A DNA stretch of 64,000 nt. It comes from Mesorhizobium sp. ORS 3359. Its GTDB lineage: Bacteria; Pseudomonadota; Alphaproteobacteria; Rhizobiales; Rhizobiaceae. How positions within the stretch are numbered: the stretch's first letter is position 1; each line of letters opens with the position of its first letter. Shown piece after piece: positions 1 through 8,282 of this stretch. The DNA lies in assembly GCA_000824845.1 (NCBI GenBank), contig CCNC01000141.1, positions 62,001 to 126,000 on the forward strand, written 5' to 3'. The notes beneath the pieces were generated by a model. It saw nothing but the letters and a program-made list of their open reading frames with translations, was not told the DNA's origin and made no database searches. Position numbers and translations under genes: made by a program.

Positions 1-167
1 ACCTGAGATCGCAAAAATTCGGCGCCGATGATATCGCCCAGACCCGCGTCGGCCATGTCGAGGCCGTGACGTTCCGTTCGCCGTCAGGTTTCGACATACT
101 CTTCGACATCACGGCTTCGGCCTTCTTCGCCCGCGCTGTCGCGGCGGTGGCCGGCCACACAGCATAG
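1..167 (+). CDS. C-terminal end of an unidentified protein (partial)
   Basis: An open frame read from base 3 runs in from the left edge and stops at TAG 165-167, giving the last 54 residues of a protein. The tail is soluble-looking, with a beta-like stretch (VGHVEAVTFRSPSGFDILF) followed by an alanine-rich helix. No family is recognised from this fragment. It ends 9 bases before the DapA-family gene on the same strand, so it is probably an upstream member of that catabolic operon. Confidence 0.6.
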   Translation, partial: LRSQKFGADDIAQTRVGHVEAVTFRSPSGFDILFDITASAFFARAVAAVAGHTA

Positions 168-176
168 AGGATAGTC

Positions 177-1085
177 ATGACCCGCCCGCAAGGAACCATC
201 GCCCCCATCCTGACACCGTTCGAAGACGACGGCCGCATCGCGCGCGATCTCTGGATCTCCCACGCCAAATGGGTGCTCGGCCAGGGCGCGCATTTCCTCT
301 CGCCCTTCGGCACGACCGGCGAAGCGCTGTCGGTTTCGCTGCGCGAACGAATGCAAGCGCTGGAATGGCTGGTCGAGGCCGGCATCGAGCCGGACCGGCT
401 GATGCCCGGCACCGGTGTGACCGCGCTTCCCGAAACGGTCGAATTGTCGGCGCATGCCGTCAGTCTCGGCTGCGCGGCGGTCATGGTGCTGCCGTCCTTC
501 TTCTACACCGGTGCCGGCGACAATGGCCAGGCGCGCTACTACAGCGAGCTGATCAAGAAGGTGGCAAAGCCTTCGATGCGCGTCATCCTCTATCACATCC
601 CCCAGAATTCCGGCGTGCCGGTCAGCCCGGCGCTAACAGCCAGACTGAGCAAGGCCTTTCCGGACACGGTCGTCGCCTACAAGGACAGCGGCGGCGACTG
701 GAACAACACCGCCGCCGTCATCGCCGCCGCGCCCGATATCTCGGTGTTCCCGAGCTCGGAGGCACAGCTCACCAAGGGTCTCGCCAACGGCGCGGCCGGC
801 TGCATCTCGGCCACGGTCAATCTGAACGCCGCCGCCATCCGCCGCCTCTATGATGCGGCAAGGAAGGGCGAAGACGTCACGGAGGCGGATGCAGCCGTCA
901 AGGCGTTCCGCAAGGTGATCCAGGATGCCGGGCTGATCCCGGCGATGAAGGCGGTGCTTGCGGTCAAGTCCGGCGACCGGCGCTGGCTGAACCTGCGCGC
1001 GCCGCATGAGAATGCGACGCTGGAAAACGGCAGGGCTTTGCTTGTCGAGCTGGGCAGCGCCGCCGACCATATCGGCGGCAATTGA
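177..1085 (+). CDS. DapA/NanA-family aldolase (dihydrodipicolinate synthase family)
   Basis: A 302-residue class I lyase of the DHDPS/N-acetylneuraminate lyase superfamily. The family signature GTTGE lies at residues 45-49, the active-site tyrosine at Y139 (LYHIPQ) and the Schiff-base lysine at K169 (VVAYKDSGG). Such enzymes cleave or condense 2-oxo acids, typically with pyruvate. Starting at ATG 177 gives the usual family length of about 300. It sits first among the visible genes of a plus-strand operon with a 2-hydroxyacid dehydrogenase, an MttB homologue and a D-aminoacylase. A true lysine-biosynthetic DapA is unlikely given this context, so a catabolic 2-oxo acid aldolase is inferred and the substrate is unknown. 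Confidence 0.85.
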   Translation: MTRPQGTIAPILTPFEDDGRIARDLWISHAKWVLGQGAHFLSPFGTTGEALSVSLRERMQALEWLVEAGIEPDRLMPGTGVTALPETVELSAHAVSLGCAAVMVLPSFFYTGAGDNGQARYYSELIKKVAKPSMRVILYHIPQNSGVPVSPALTARLSKAFPDTVVAYKDSGGDWNNTAAVIAAAPDISVFPSSEAQLTKGLANGAAGCISATVNLNAAAIRRLYDAARKGEDVTEADAAVKAFRKVIQDAGLIPAMKAVLAVKSGDRRWLNLRAPHENATLENGRALLVELGSAADHIGGN

Positions 1086-1092
1086 GGTCGCG

Positions 1093-2061
1093 ATGTCGGT
1101 GCGCCCAACAATCATCCTGCACACCGACAAGCCGGCGGGTGCGCTTGCCGTGCTCGCCGAGACGCATCCGGACCTCGAAGTCCATGCCTGCGATACCTAT
1201 GCCGGCCTCCCAGCCCTGATCGAACAGATCAGCGCCGAGGTGGTCTACTCTATCCGTTTCGACGGCACGCCGCGCTATCCGCGCCAGGCGCTCACCGAGA
1301 GCCAGACGGTGAAATGGGTGTCGATCGGCGGTTCCGGCACCGACCATCTCGGGCGCTGGGATCCGGCGCATGTGACCGTGACGAATTCGGCCGGCGTCGC
1401 CGCCGGCATGCTGGCCGAATATGCGCTCGGCGCCATGCTCTCCTTCTCGCTCGACCTGCGCGGCTTCGAGCGTCGCCAGCAGGCCCGTCAATGGGGCGGC
1501 GGCCGCGTCGAGCCGATCGAGGGCAAGACCCTCCTCATTGTCGGCCTCGGCAAGACCGGCGAGGCCGTGGCGCGCCGCGCGCAGGCGATGGGCATGCGCA
1601 CGCTGGGCATCCGCGCGCGGCCGAAACCGATGCCCTCGCTCGACGAAGTGCATGGTCCCGATGCGCTGCCGGCATTGGTCGGCCGCGCCGATTTCATCGT
1701 CTGCTGCGTGCCCCTGCTGCCGACAACGCGGGGCCTACTCGGTGAGGCCGCCTTAGCCGCCATGAAGCCGACGGCTGTCCTGATCGACATCTCGCGCGGC
1801 GGCGTCGTCGAGGAAACCGCGTTGTTGAGCGCGCTGGACAACAAGCGGATCAAGGGCGCGGCGCTCGACGTTTTCGTGACCGAACCGCTGCCGGCGGAGC
1901 ACCCGCTCTGGGGTTACGAAAACGTCGTCATCACGCCGCATTGCGCGGCGGTCTACGACGGCTGGGACCTCAAGTCGGTGCGCATGTTCGCCGACAATCT
2001 GGCGCGCTACCGCAAAGGCGAGCCGCTGGAGAATGTGGTCAATCCGGAACGCGGGTACTGA
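1093..2061 (+). CDS. D-isomer-specific 2-hydroxyacid dehydrogenase
   Basis: A 322-residue NAD(P)-dependent dehydrogenase that interconverts 2-oxo and D-2-hydroxy acids. The Rossmann motif GLGKTGEAVA starts near residue 151. The catalytic trio fits R235 (DISRGGVV), E264 (FVTEPLP) and H283 (ITPHCAA). ATG 1093 was chosen because a GAGGT sequence lies just upstream, overlapping the end of the preceding gene. The gene follows the DapA-family gene after 7 bases. In this operon it could reduce the 2-oxo acid left after amino acid oxidation, or work in the oxidative direction. Which substrate it uses cannot be read from the sequence. Confidence 0.85.
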   Translation: MSVRPTIILHTDKPAGALAVLAETHPDLEVHACDTYAGLPALIEQISAEVVYSIRFDGTPRYPRQALTESQTVKWVSIGGSGTDHLGRWDPAHVTVTNSAGVAAGMLAEYALGAMLSFSLDLRGFERRQQARQWGGGRVEPIEGKTLLIVGLGKTGEAVARRAQAMGMRTLGIRARPKPMPSLDEVHGPDALPALVGRADFIVCCVPLLPTTRGLLGEAALAAMKPTAVLIDISRGGVVEETALLSALDNKRIKGAALDVFVTEPLPAEHPLWGYENVVITPHCAAVYDGWDLKSVRMFADNLARYRKGEPLENVVNPERGY

Positions 2062-2063
2062 AA

Positions 2064-2107
2064 GCAATTCCAGGAAAAGTGTGCAGCGGTTTTCCGTCCG
2101 GAATTGC
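2064..2107. repeat. Palindromic intergenic repeat, copy 1 (truncated form)
   Basis: Outer arms GCAATTCC and GGAATTGC are perfect 8-bp inverted repeats, and inner arms GGAAAA and TTTTCC are perfect 6-bp repeats around a GTGTGCAGCGG core. The same layout and core occur at 42525-42571, and a decayed version lies at 59870-59910. It fills the gap between the hydroxyacid dehydrogenase and the MttB gene and ends about 27 bases before the MttB start, so its transcript would form a hairpin inside the operon mRNA. Confidence 0.75.
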
Positions 2108-2133
2108 GAGAACAAGAATCGAAGGGGAATGTT

Positions 2134-3675
2134 ATGTCACAGGACAGGCGCGGCGGCGGTCGCCGATCGAAGCTCGGACGCAGCGGCGGCGGCATCGCGC
2201 AACTGCCGTGGCAGAGCGTGAAAAACCCCTACCCGCCGATGCAGCTCCTCGACGAGGAGCGCATGGAGCAATTGCACAAGACATCGATGCGCATCCTGTC
2301 GGAGCTCGGCATCCGCGTCATGAGCGAAAAGGTGATGGACCTGTTCGCCAAGGCCGGCGCCATCGTCGACCGCGAAAGCAACACCATCCGCATCGATGAA
2401 AGCATCGTCACCGAGGCCCTGCGCAACGTTCCCTCCTCCTTCACGCTGACCAGCCGCAACCACGACAAGCAGCTCCATTTCGGCGGCAACTCGCTGGTCT
2501 TCGGCCTTGTCGCCGGTCCGCCCAATGTGCATGACCGCATCAACGGCCGCCGTCCAGGCAACCTCCCCGACTACCAGAACTTCATCCGGCTGGCGCACCA
2601 CTTCAACGCCATCCATATCATCGGCAACCAGGTGGTGGCGCCGATCGAATTGCCGGCCAATTCGCGCCACCTCGACACCTATCACGCCAATCTGACGCTG
2701 AGCGACCTCTCCTTCCATTGCACCGCGATCGGCCGCGCCAGGGCGATGGACGGCATCAACATGATGGCGATCGCGCGCGGCATCTCGGTCGAGGAGATGC
2801 GCGCCTCACCGGGCGTGACCACGATCATCTCGATCAACTCGCCACGCCTGTTCGACGATGCGATGGCCGAAGGCCTGATCGCCATGGCCGAGCATGGCCA
2901 GCCGGTGACGGTCACCCCCTTCACGCTGATGGGCGCGATGACGCCGGTGACGCTTGCCGCCGCGCTCTGCCAGCAGAACGCCGAGGCGCTGTTCGGCGTG
3001 ACGCTGACGCAGCTCGTCAACCCCGGCACGCCGGTGATGTATGGCGCCTTCACTTCCAATGTCGACATGAAGTCGGGCGCGCCGGCCTTCGGCACGCCGG
3101 AAAACGCTAAGGCCAACATCATCGCCGGGCAGTTGGCGCGGCGTTACAATTTGCCCTACCGCACCTCCAACGCGAATGCCTCCAACGTCGTCGACCTGCA
3201 GGCGGCCTATGAAACCGAGATGGCGACCTGGGGCGCGGTGCTGGGCGGTGCCAATTTGATCTATCACGCCGCCGGCTGGCTGGAGGGCGGGCTGACCGCG
3301 TCCTACGAAAAGCTCGTGCTCGACGTCGAGATCCTGCAGAACATGATGGAGTTCCTGCGGCCGCTGCCGTTCCAGGAGGACGATCTCGGCTTCGAGGCGA
3401 TCAAGTCGGTGCCGGCCGGCGGCCATTTCTTCGGCGCCGAGCACACCATGTCGCGCTACACTACCGCCTTCTACCAACCGATGCTGTCCAACTGGCAGAA
3501 TTACGGCGCCTGGCAGGAAGCCGGCGGCAAGGACGCGCTGGAACGCGCGACCGAACTCTGGCAGCAGGCGCTGCACGATTACGAGGAGCCGGTGATGGAC
3601 CCCGCGATCCGCGAGGAGCTCGATGCCTATGTTGCGCGCCGCCGCGAGGAGATCGCGGCGAATCCGGAAGCTTAG
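2134..3675 (+). CDS. MttB-superfamily (trimethylamine methyltransferase-like) protein, non-pyrrolysine
   Basis: A 513-residue member of the MttB/COG5598 family, which demethylates quaternary or tertiary amines and passes the methyl group to a corrinoid protein. The frame is continuous with no in-frame TAG, so it is a non-pyrrolysine homologue of the kind that includes glycine betaine, proline betaine and carnitine demethylases. ATG 2134 follows AAGGGGAA with suitable spacing. The N-terminus is basic and glycine-rich (residues 1-20), then the TIM-barrel domain fills the rest. No corrinoid protein or activating enzyme is encoded nearby in the window, so the methyl acceptor is unknown. An N-methylated substrate feeding the deacylase/hydantoinase genes is inferred. 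Confidence 0.85.
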   Translation: MSQDRRGGGRRSKLGRSGGGIAQLPWQSVKNPYPPMQLLDEERMEQLHKTSMRILSELGIRVMSEKVMDLFAKAGAIVDRESNTIRIDESIVTEALRNVPSSFTLTSRNHDKQLHFGGNSLVFGLVAGPPNVHDRINGRRPGNLPDYQNFIRLAHHFNAIHIIGNQVVAPIELPANSRHLDTYHANLTLSDLSFHCTAIGRARAMDGINMMAIARGISVEEMRASPGVTTIISINSPRLFDDAMAEGLIAMAEHGQPVTVTPFTLMGAMTPVTLAAALCQQNAEALFGVTLTQLVNPGTPVMYGAFTSNVDMKSGAPAFGTPENAKANIIAGQLARRYNLPYRTSNANASNVVDLQAAYETEMATWGAVLGGANLIYHAAGWLEGGLTASYEKLVLDVEILQNMMEFLRPLPFQEDDLGFEAIKSVPAGGHFFGAEHTMSRYTTAFYQPMLSNWQNYGAWQEAGGKDALERATELWQQALHDYEEPVMDPAIREELDAYVARRREEIAANPEA

Positions 3676-3687
3676 GAAATCTGTCTA

Positions 3688-5178
3688 ATGCCTAATGATC
3701 TCGTCATCCGCCACGCGACGCTGATCGCCGGCAACGGTTCGAAACCATTCGACGCCGACATCGCTGTCACCGGTGACCGGATCACAGCGATCGGTCGGCT
3801 GGACGATGCTGAGGGCGTCGAGGAGATCGACGCCAAAGGCAAGGTGGTCGCGCCCGGCTTCATCGACGTGCATACCCATGACGACGGCGCGCTGCTTTCG
3901 CCGCGCGGCATGGACCCGAAGATCAGCCAGGGCGTGACGACGGTAATTGCCGGCAATTGCGGTGTCAGCCTCGCGCCTCTGCTGCTCGACCAGACCCCGC
4001 CGCCGCCCTTCACATTGGTCGGCGGCCGCGAGAATTTCCGCTTCGACCGTTTTGCCGACTATGTCGCCGAGCTGAAGCGCCGCGGCATAGCCACCAACGC
4101 CGCCCTGCTCGTCGGCCACACCACACTGCGCCAGCGCTGCATGCCGGTGACGGACCGGCCGGCCAACCAAGCGGAAACGGCGGCAATGCAGGAAGCGGTC
4201 GCCGAGGCCATGGCCGAGGGCGCGTTCGGCCTCAGCACCGGGCTCGATTATCCACCGGCCGTCAACTCCTCGACCGAGGAGGTCAAGGCTCTCGCCGCCA
4301 CGGCGGCAGGCCTCGGCGGTCCCTATGTCACCCACACGCGCAACTATTTCGAGACGATGGACGAGGCGATCGAGGAAGCGATCGACATTGCCGATCATGC
4401 CGGCGGCAAGCTCTTCATCTCGCACCACCAGTGCACCGGCCGCGCCAATTTCGGCAAGAGCCGGCCCTCGCTGGAGCGCATCGACCGGGCGCGCGAGACG
4501 ATGGATGTCGGCATCGATGTCTACCCCTATGCCGCGAGCTCGACGGTGCTGCGGCTGGAACGCTGCGACACCGGCCTGAAGATCCTCATCACCTGGTCCG
4601 ATCCGCACCCGGAGATGGCCAGGCGCGAGATCGCCGACATCGCGCGCGAATGGAACTGCACCGAGCGCGAGGCCGGCGAGCGTCTGCTGCCGGCCGGCGC
4701 CGTCTATTTCCAGCTCGACGAGGACGATGTGCGCAACATCATCGCGCATCCGCGCACCATGATCGGCTCCGACGGCCTGCCGCATGACATCCATCCGCAT
4801 CCGCGCCTGTGGGGCACATTTCCGCGCGTGCTCGGGCACTACGCGCGTGATGTCGGCCTGTTCAGCCTGGAGGAGGCCGTATTCCGCATGACCGGGCTGC
4901 CCGCGAAGGAATTCGGCATTGTGGAACGCGGCCTGCTGGCCGAAGGCAATTTCGCCGACCTCGTCGTCTTCGATCCCGAGACGATCATCGACACCGCCAC
5001 CTTCGAGGAACCGCGCCGACCCGCCGCCGGCATCGAGCATGTCTTTGTGAACGGCGTATCGGTGTGGCGAAAAGGGAGAGCGACTGGAGCGCTGCCTGGC
5101 GCGGTTCTCAAGCCTTCGGCCTCAAAGCCGATCGTCAGAGGCGCATGCAACTGCGGCGCGGATCACAGCGCCTCGTAA
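3688..5178 (+). CDS. N-acyl-D-amino-acid deacylase (D-aminoacylase, amidohydrolase superfamily)
   Basis: A 496-residue zinc amidohydrolase of the D-aminoacylase type, which releases D-amino acids from N-acyl-D-amino acids. Residues matching the family metal site are H62 and H64 (DVHTHDD) and C91 (AGNCGVS). A GSDGLPHD segment late in the protein fits the catalytic aspartate region. The length matches the family (about 480-500). It starts 12 bases after the MttB homologue and is the last gene of the plus-strand unit. Its 3' end overlaps the convergent isochorismatase-like gene by 16 bases. Whether the true substrate is an N-acyl-D-amino acid or a related N-formyl or N-carbamoyl compound is open. 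Confidence 0.85.
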   Translation: MPNDLVIRHATLIAGNGSKPFDADIAVTGDRITAIGRLDDAEGVEEIDAKGKVVAPGFIDVHTHDDGALLSPRGMDPKISQGVTTVIAGNCGVSLAPLLLDQTPPPPFTLVGGRENFRFDRFADYVAELKRRGIATNAALLVGHTTLRQRCMPVTDRPANQAETAAMQEAVAEAMAEGAFGLSTGLDYPPAVNSSTEEVKALAATAAGLGGPYVTHTRNYFETMDEAIEEAIDIADHAGGKLFISHHQCTGRANFGKSRPSLERIDRARETMDVGIDVYPYAASSTVLRLERCDTGLKILITWSDPHPEMARREIADIAREWNCTEREAGERLLPAGAVYFQLDEDDVRNIIAHPRTMIGSDGLPHDIHPHPRLWGTFPRVLGHYARDVGLFSLEEAVFRMTGLPAKEFGIVERGLLAEGNFADLVVFDPETIIDTATFEEPRRPAAGIEHVFVNGVSVWRKGRATGALPGAVLKPSASKPIVRGACNCGADHSAS

Positions 5179-5828
5179 ATCCTGTCCACCGTCTCCAGCG
5201 TGTAGGCGAATTCCACCGGCCGCGTGCAGCGCCAACCGTTGAAAGATTGGCCGGCCAGCGCCTTCAGCGCCTCGGGATGGCGAAGAATGCCGCCGCCATA
5301 GAGCCGGTTCGCCATGTCGAGCATGCCGGTGCGGTGCATGGCCTCCGTCATGCTGCCGCAGGCTTCCTTGACCAGCCAAACGCGGAACCCCTGGTAGACC
5401 GCATCGAAGACGCTCGCGGTCACGCAGCTGTCGGTCAGCACGCCGGCGACAATCAGGGTCTCGATGCCAAGCGCGGCGAGCCGCTGCGAGAGATCGGTCC
5501 GCCGAAAGGCGCTTGGCCAGTGCTTGTGGATGACGATGTCGCCGGGCAGCGCTGCCACCTCGGCGCAGATCTGGGCGCCCTCGCTGTCGGCCACGGCTGA
5601 GCGGAACTCCTCCGTCAGGATCTCCTCCTGACGCGCATAGCCGTCGCGTTCCTCCGGCTTCACCCAGGCCTGCGCATGGATGACCGGCACGCCCGCCTTG
5701 CGGGCGGCATCGATCAGCGCGGCGGTGTTGGCGAGCACCGCGTCATAGCCGACGACCGGCCAAGCCGCGCCGCGGCGGTATTCGTTCTGCAGGTCGATGA
5801 CGAGCAAGGCAGTCTTGGCAAGGTTCAT
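5163..5828 (-). CDS. Isochorismatase-fold amidohydrolase (N-carbamoylsarcosine amidase-like)
   Basis: A 221-residue cysteine hydrolase. The family triad is visible as D12 (VIDLQNEY), K102 (IHKHWPSAF) and C135 (TDSCVTAS). Members hydrolyse N-carbamoylsarcosine, nicotinamide, ureidoacrylate or biuret. It is the last gene of the long minus-strand operon and its ATG overlaps the stop of the M20 gene (ATGA). With a hydantoinase and an FAD amine oxidase in the same operon, an N-carbamoylsarcosine or ureido-acid amidase role is the most economical reading, by analogy with the creatinine/N-methylhydantoin route, but nicotinamidase-like activity cannot be excluded. Confidence 0.8.
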   Translation of the reverse strand: MNLAKTALLVIDLQNEYRRGAAWPVVGYDAVLANTAALIDAARKAGVPVIHAQAWVKPEERDGYARQEEILTEEFRSAVADSEGAQICAEVAALPGDIVIHKHWPSAFRRTDLSQRLAALGIETLIVAGVLTDSCVTASVFDAVYQGFRVWLVKEACGSMTEAMHRTGMLDMANRLYGGGILRHPEALKALAGQSFNGWRCTRPVEFAYTLETVDRIYEAL

Positions 5829-7108
5829 GGCTGATCCAAGGGATTGTCGAAGTCTGTGACGAAGCGGAAGAGCAGACGGATCGCCTGATCGAGATCGGCG
5901 ATCTCCATCGCCTCGGTCGGGTTGTGGCTGCCGTTCTCGTTGCGCACGAAGAGCATTGCCGTCGGAATGCCGGCGCCGGCGAAGGTCGCCGCGTCGTGCC
6001 CGGCTCCGCTCGGCACATGTGGCGCCTCCATTTGCAGTTCGGTGGCGGCGCGATCGAGCTTCGCGATCAGCGCCGCCGACATCGTCGCCGGATCCCAGGT
6101 GAAGCGCGGCCCGAGCTCGAAGGTCACGCCGCGCTTGGCACCAACCTCCTCAAGAATGGCCCGAAGCCGCGCCTCGACCCGCTCAAGAATGGCCGCCTCG
6201 GCGCTGCGTACATCCAGCGTGAGGCCAAGCTCGCCCAGAACTCGGCTGCCGCCATGCTGCGTGGGATCGGATTGAACCCGGCCGAAGGTGATCGTCGCCT
6301 CATGCCCTTCACGTTCCAACGCGTCCCATTCGATCTCAAGCGCGGCGACCAGATCGGCAAAGCCAAGCACGGCGTCATGCCGGGCGAAGCGCGGCTCGGC
6401 GCCGGAATGGGCATAGGCGCCAAGGCATTTCGCATCGACATAGCGGAACCCGCCGGCAATCCCGGTGACGATGCCGACAGGTGCCGCGGCGGCGACGAGC
6501 CGCGGTCCCTGCTCGATATGCACCTCGATGAAGGCCGCGATCCGGGCGGCATCGATCCCCGGAACCCCGCGCCGCACGGCATCCGGGTCGAATCCTTCTT
6601 CCCGCATGTGGTCGGCCAGCGTGCGGCCGCTGTCGGATCGTTTTGCTTCAAGCGCCTCCGGATCGAGCAGTCCGAGCGCCGCCTGACTGCCCGGGTAGGA
6701 CAGCGGAAACCAGACCGCTTCCTCCGCGCGCGTCGCCAACACGATGAGATCGCGCTGCAATCGGATGCCATGTCGGACGAGTTCAGCCATCACCGCCAGA
6801 CCGGCCACGACGCCGGCAGCGCCATCGAAATTGCCACCATGGGCAACGCTGTCGAGATGCGAGCCGATGACGATAGCGAGCAAGTGCGGGTCGCGGCCTT
6901 TCAACGTCAGGTACAGGTTGCCGGCGGCATCGGTGCCTGCCACGGCTCCAAGCTTTTCCGCTGCATCACGCACAAGATCGTGAGCGAAGCGCTCGCCGGG
7001 TCCGTAGGCGATGCGCGTGACGCCAGGCGTGTCGGCCGTGGCTTCAGCGAGCACATCCAGGATGCGCCCCGCCAGTGCGCCTCCGGTTGTCAGAACAGCG
7101 CTGTTCAT
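5825..7108 (-). CDS. M20-family amidase/hydrolase (N-carbamoyl-L-amino-acid hydrolase type)
   Basis: A 427-residue metal-dependent amidase of the M20 group that includes N-carbamoyl-L-amino-acid hydrolase, beta-ureidopropionase and allantoate or ureidoglycine amidohydrolases. Metal-site and fold motifs are IGSHLDSV, an Asp in GGNFDGAAG, a Glu pair in TRAEEAVWF, FIEVHIEQGP, PSGAGHDAA and SHNPTEAME. It overlaps both neighbours by 4 bases, so translation is probably coupled with the FAD oxidoreductase upstream and the isochorismatase-fold protein downstream. Alongside a D-specific carbamoylase in the same operon, it may serve the other enantiomer or a different ureido intermediate. Confidence 0.85.
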   Translation of the reverse strand: MNSAVLTTGGALAGRILDVLAEATADTPGVTRIAYGPGERFAHDLVRDAAEKLGAVAGTDAAGNLYLTLKGRDPHLLAIVIGSHLDSVAHGGNFDGAAGVVAGLAVMAELVRHGIRLQRDLIVLATRAEEAVWFPLSYPGSQAALGLLDPEALEAKRSDSGRTLADHMREEGFDPDAVRRGVPGIDAARIAAFIEVHIEQGPRLVAAAAPVGIVTGIAGGFRYVDAKCLGAYAHSGAEPRFARHDAVLGFADLVAALEIEWDALEREGHEATITFGRVQSDPTQHGGSRVLGELGLTLDVRSAEAAILERVEARLRAILEEVGAKRGVTFELGPRFTWDPATMSAALIAKLDRAATELQMEAPHVPSGAGHDAATFAGAGIPTAMLFVRNENGSHNPTEAMEIADLDQAIRLLFRFVTDFDNPLDQP

Positions 7109-8265
7109 GAAGCTACCTTGCCGACTTCGGGTGCGACATCACGCAGCCGGTGCGGCGTGAGATCGTCCAGCGACACGCCCTGCCGCGCGACATCGTCCGG
7201 CAGGCCGCCGCCGGCGATCAGGCTGGCGCAGACGCGCGACAGCGCCGGCGAGGTCTTGATGCCGTAGCCGCCCTGCCCGACCAGCCAGACGAAATCCGGA
7301 AACTCATCGTCAGGCCCGACCACCGGCGAGCCGTCGGCAACGAATGTCCGCAAACCTGCCCAGGAGCGCGAGACACGCTGCACCTCGATCGTCGTTGCCC
7401 GCTCGAGGCGCTCGGCGCCTATCGCCACATCAATGTCTTCGGCAAAAGCATCCATCGGCTCCGACGGCGTGGCATCGGCCGGCGAGATGAACAACTGCCC
7501 GGCGTCCGGCTTGAAGTAGAATTCCGCCCCGACGTCATTCACCAGCGGCCAGTCGCTGATATCAAGGCCCTGCGGCGCCGGAATGTTGAAGGCGGTGCGG
7601 CGTTTCGGCTGCAGACCGACCGGGATAACGCCGGCCATAAGCGCGATTTCGTCGCCCCAGGCGCCGGCCGCATTGACGATCAGCGGTGCCAGGAACGTTC
7701 CGGCTTCCGTCTCGACTCGCCATTGACCAGCCTGTCGGCCGATGGCTCTCACCCCGGCCTTGGTTACGATGCGCGCGCCATGGGCTCGCGCGCCGCGCAG
7801 AAAACCGTGGTGCAGGCCGTTGACGTCGATATCCATCGAATGCGGCTCGATGTAAGCGCCGGCAAGATAATCGCCGCGCAGCACCGGCACGCGCGCGATT
7901 GCCTCGTCCGGCGTCATCGCGACGATCGAGGGCACCAGCGCCTGCGCGGCCGCAAGGTCCTCGCGCAGCAGGTCAAGCTGGTCGGCGCGCGCCACGGTGA
8001 TCATGCCGCGCTTGCTGAGCAACGGATAGTCGCTGAAACCCGCAGGCGGCTCAGTCAGGAAGGCGCGACTTGCAAGCACGATGCGGCGGATGACGCCGTT
8101 GCCGTAATTCTCGGTGAAGCTCGCGGCCGAACGCCCCGTGGTGTGGTAACCGCAATGGCTCTCCCGCTCGAGCAGCACGACCTTCCTGTCGCGCGAAATC
8201 TCGTACGCGGCGCCGGCGCCGGCCATGCCGCCGCCGATGATGATGATTTCGGTCTGCTCGCTCAT
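7105..8265 (-). CDS. FAD-dependent oxidoreductase of the DAO/DadA/ThiO family
   Basis: A 386-residue flavoprotein. The dinucleotide-binding motif IIGGGMAGAGAAYE begins near residue 9, followed by an E at the end of the second strand (VVLLERES) and the HTTGRSAA segment typical of DadA-like dehydrogenases. A C-terminal GQGGYGIKTSPA motif completes the FAD site. ATG 8265 is preceded by AGGGGGATCT. The family oxidises amino acids such as D-amino acids, glycine, sarcosine or dimethylglycine to imines. With a D-aminoacylase, a D-carbamoylase and RidA in the cluster, oxidation of a D- or N-methyl amino acid is inferred. Confidence 0.85.
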   Translation of the reverse strand: MSEQTEIIIIGGGMAGAGAAYEISRDRKVVLLERESHCGYHTTGRSAASFTENYGNGVIRRIVLASRAFLTEPPAGFSDYPLLSKRGMITVARADQLDLLREDLAAAQALVPSIVAMTPDEAIARVPVLRGDYLAGAYIEPHSMDIDVNGLHHGFLRGARAHGARIVTKAGVRAIGRQAGQWRVETEAGTFLAPLIVNAAGAWGDEIALMAGVIPVGLQPKRRTAFNIPAPQGLDISDWPLVNDVGAEFYFKPDAGQLFISPADATPSEPMDAFAEDIDVAIGAERLERATTIEVQRVSRSWAGLRTFVADGSPVVGPDDEFPDFVWLVGQGGYGIKTSPALSRVCASLIAGGGLPDDVARQGVSLDDLTPHRLRDVAPEVGKVAS

Positions 8266-8282
8266 AGATCCCCCTAAACTGC

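Noticed and set aside
177..1085. Biosynthetic dihydrodipicolinate synthase (lysine pathway dapA)
   Set aside because: It lies in a catabolic operon with no lysine or cell-wall genes, and the family includes many catabolic aldolases.
2134..3675. Pyrrolysine-containing trimethylamine methyltransferase
   Set aside because: There is no internal TAG codon in the continuous 513-codon frame.
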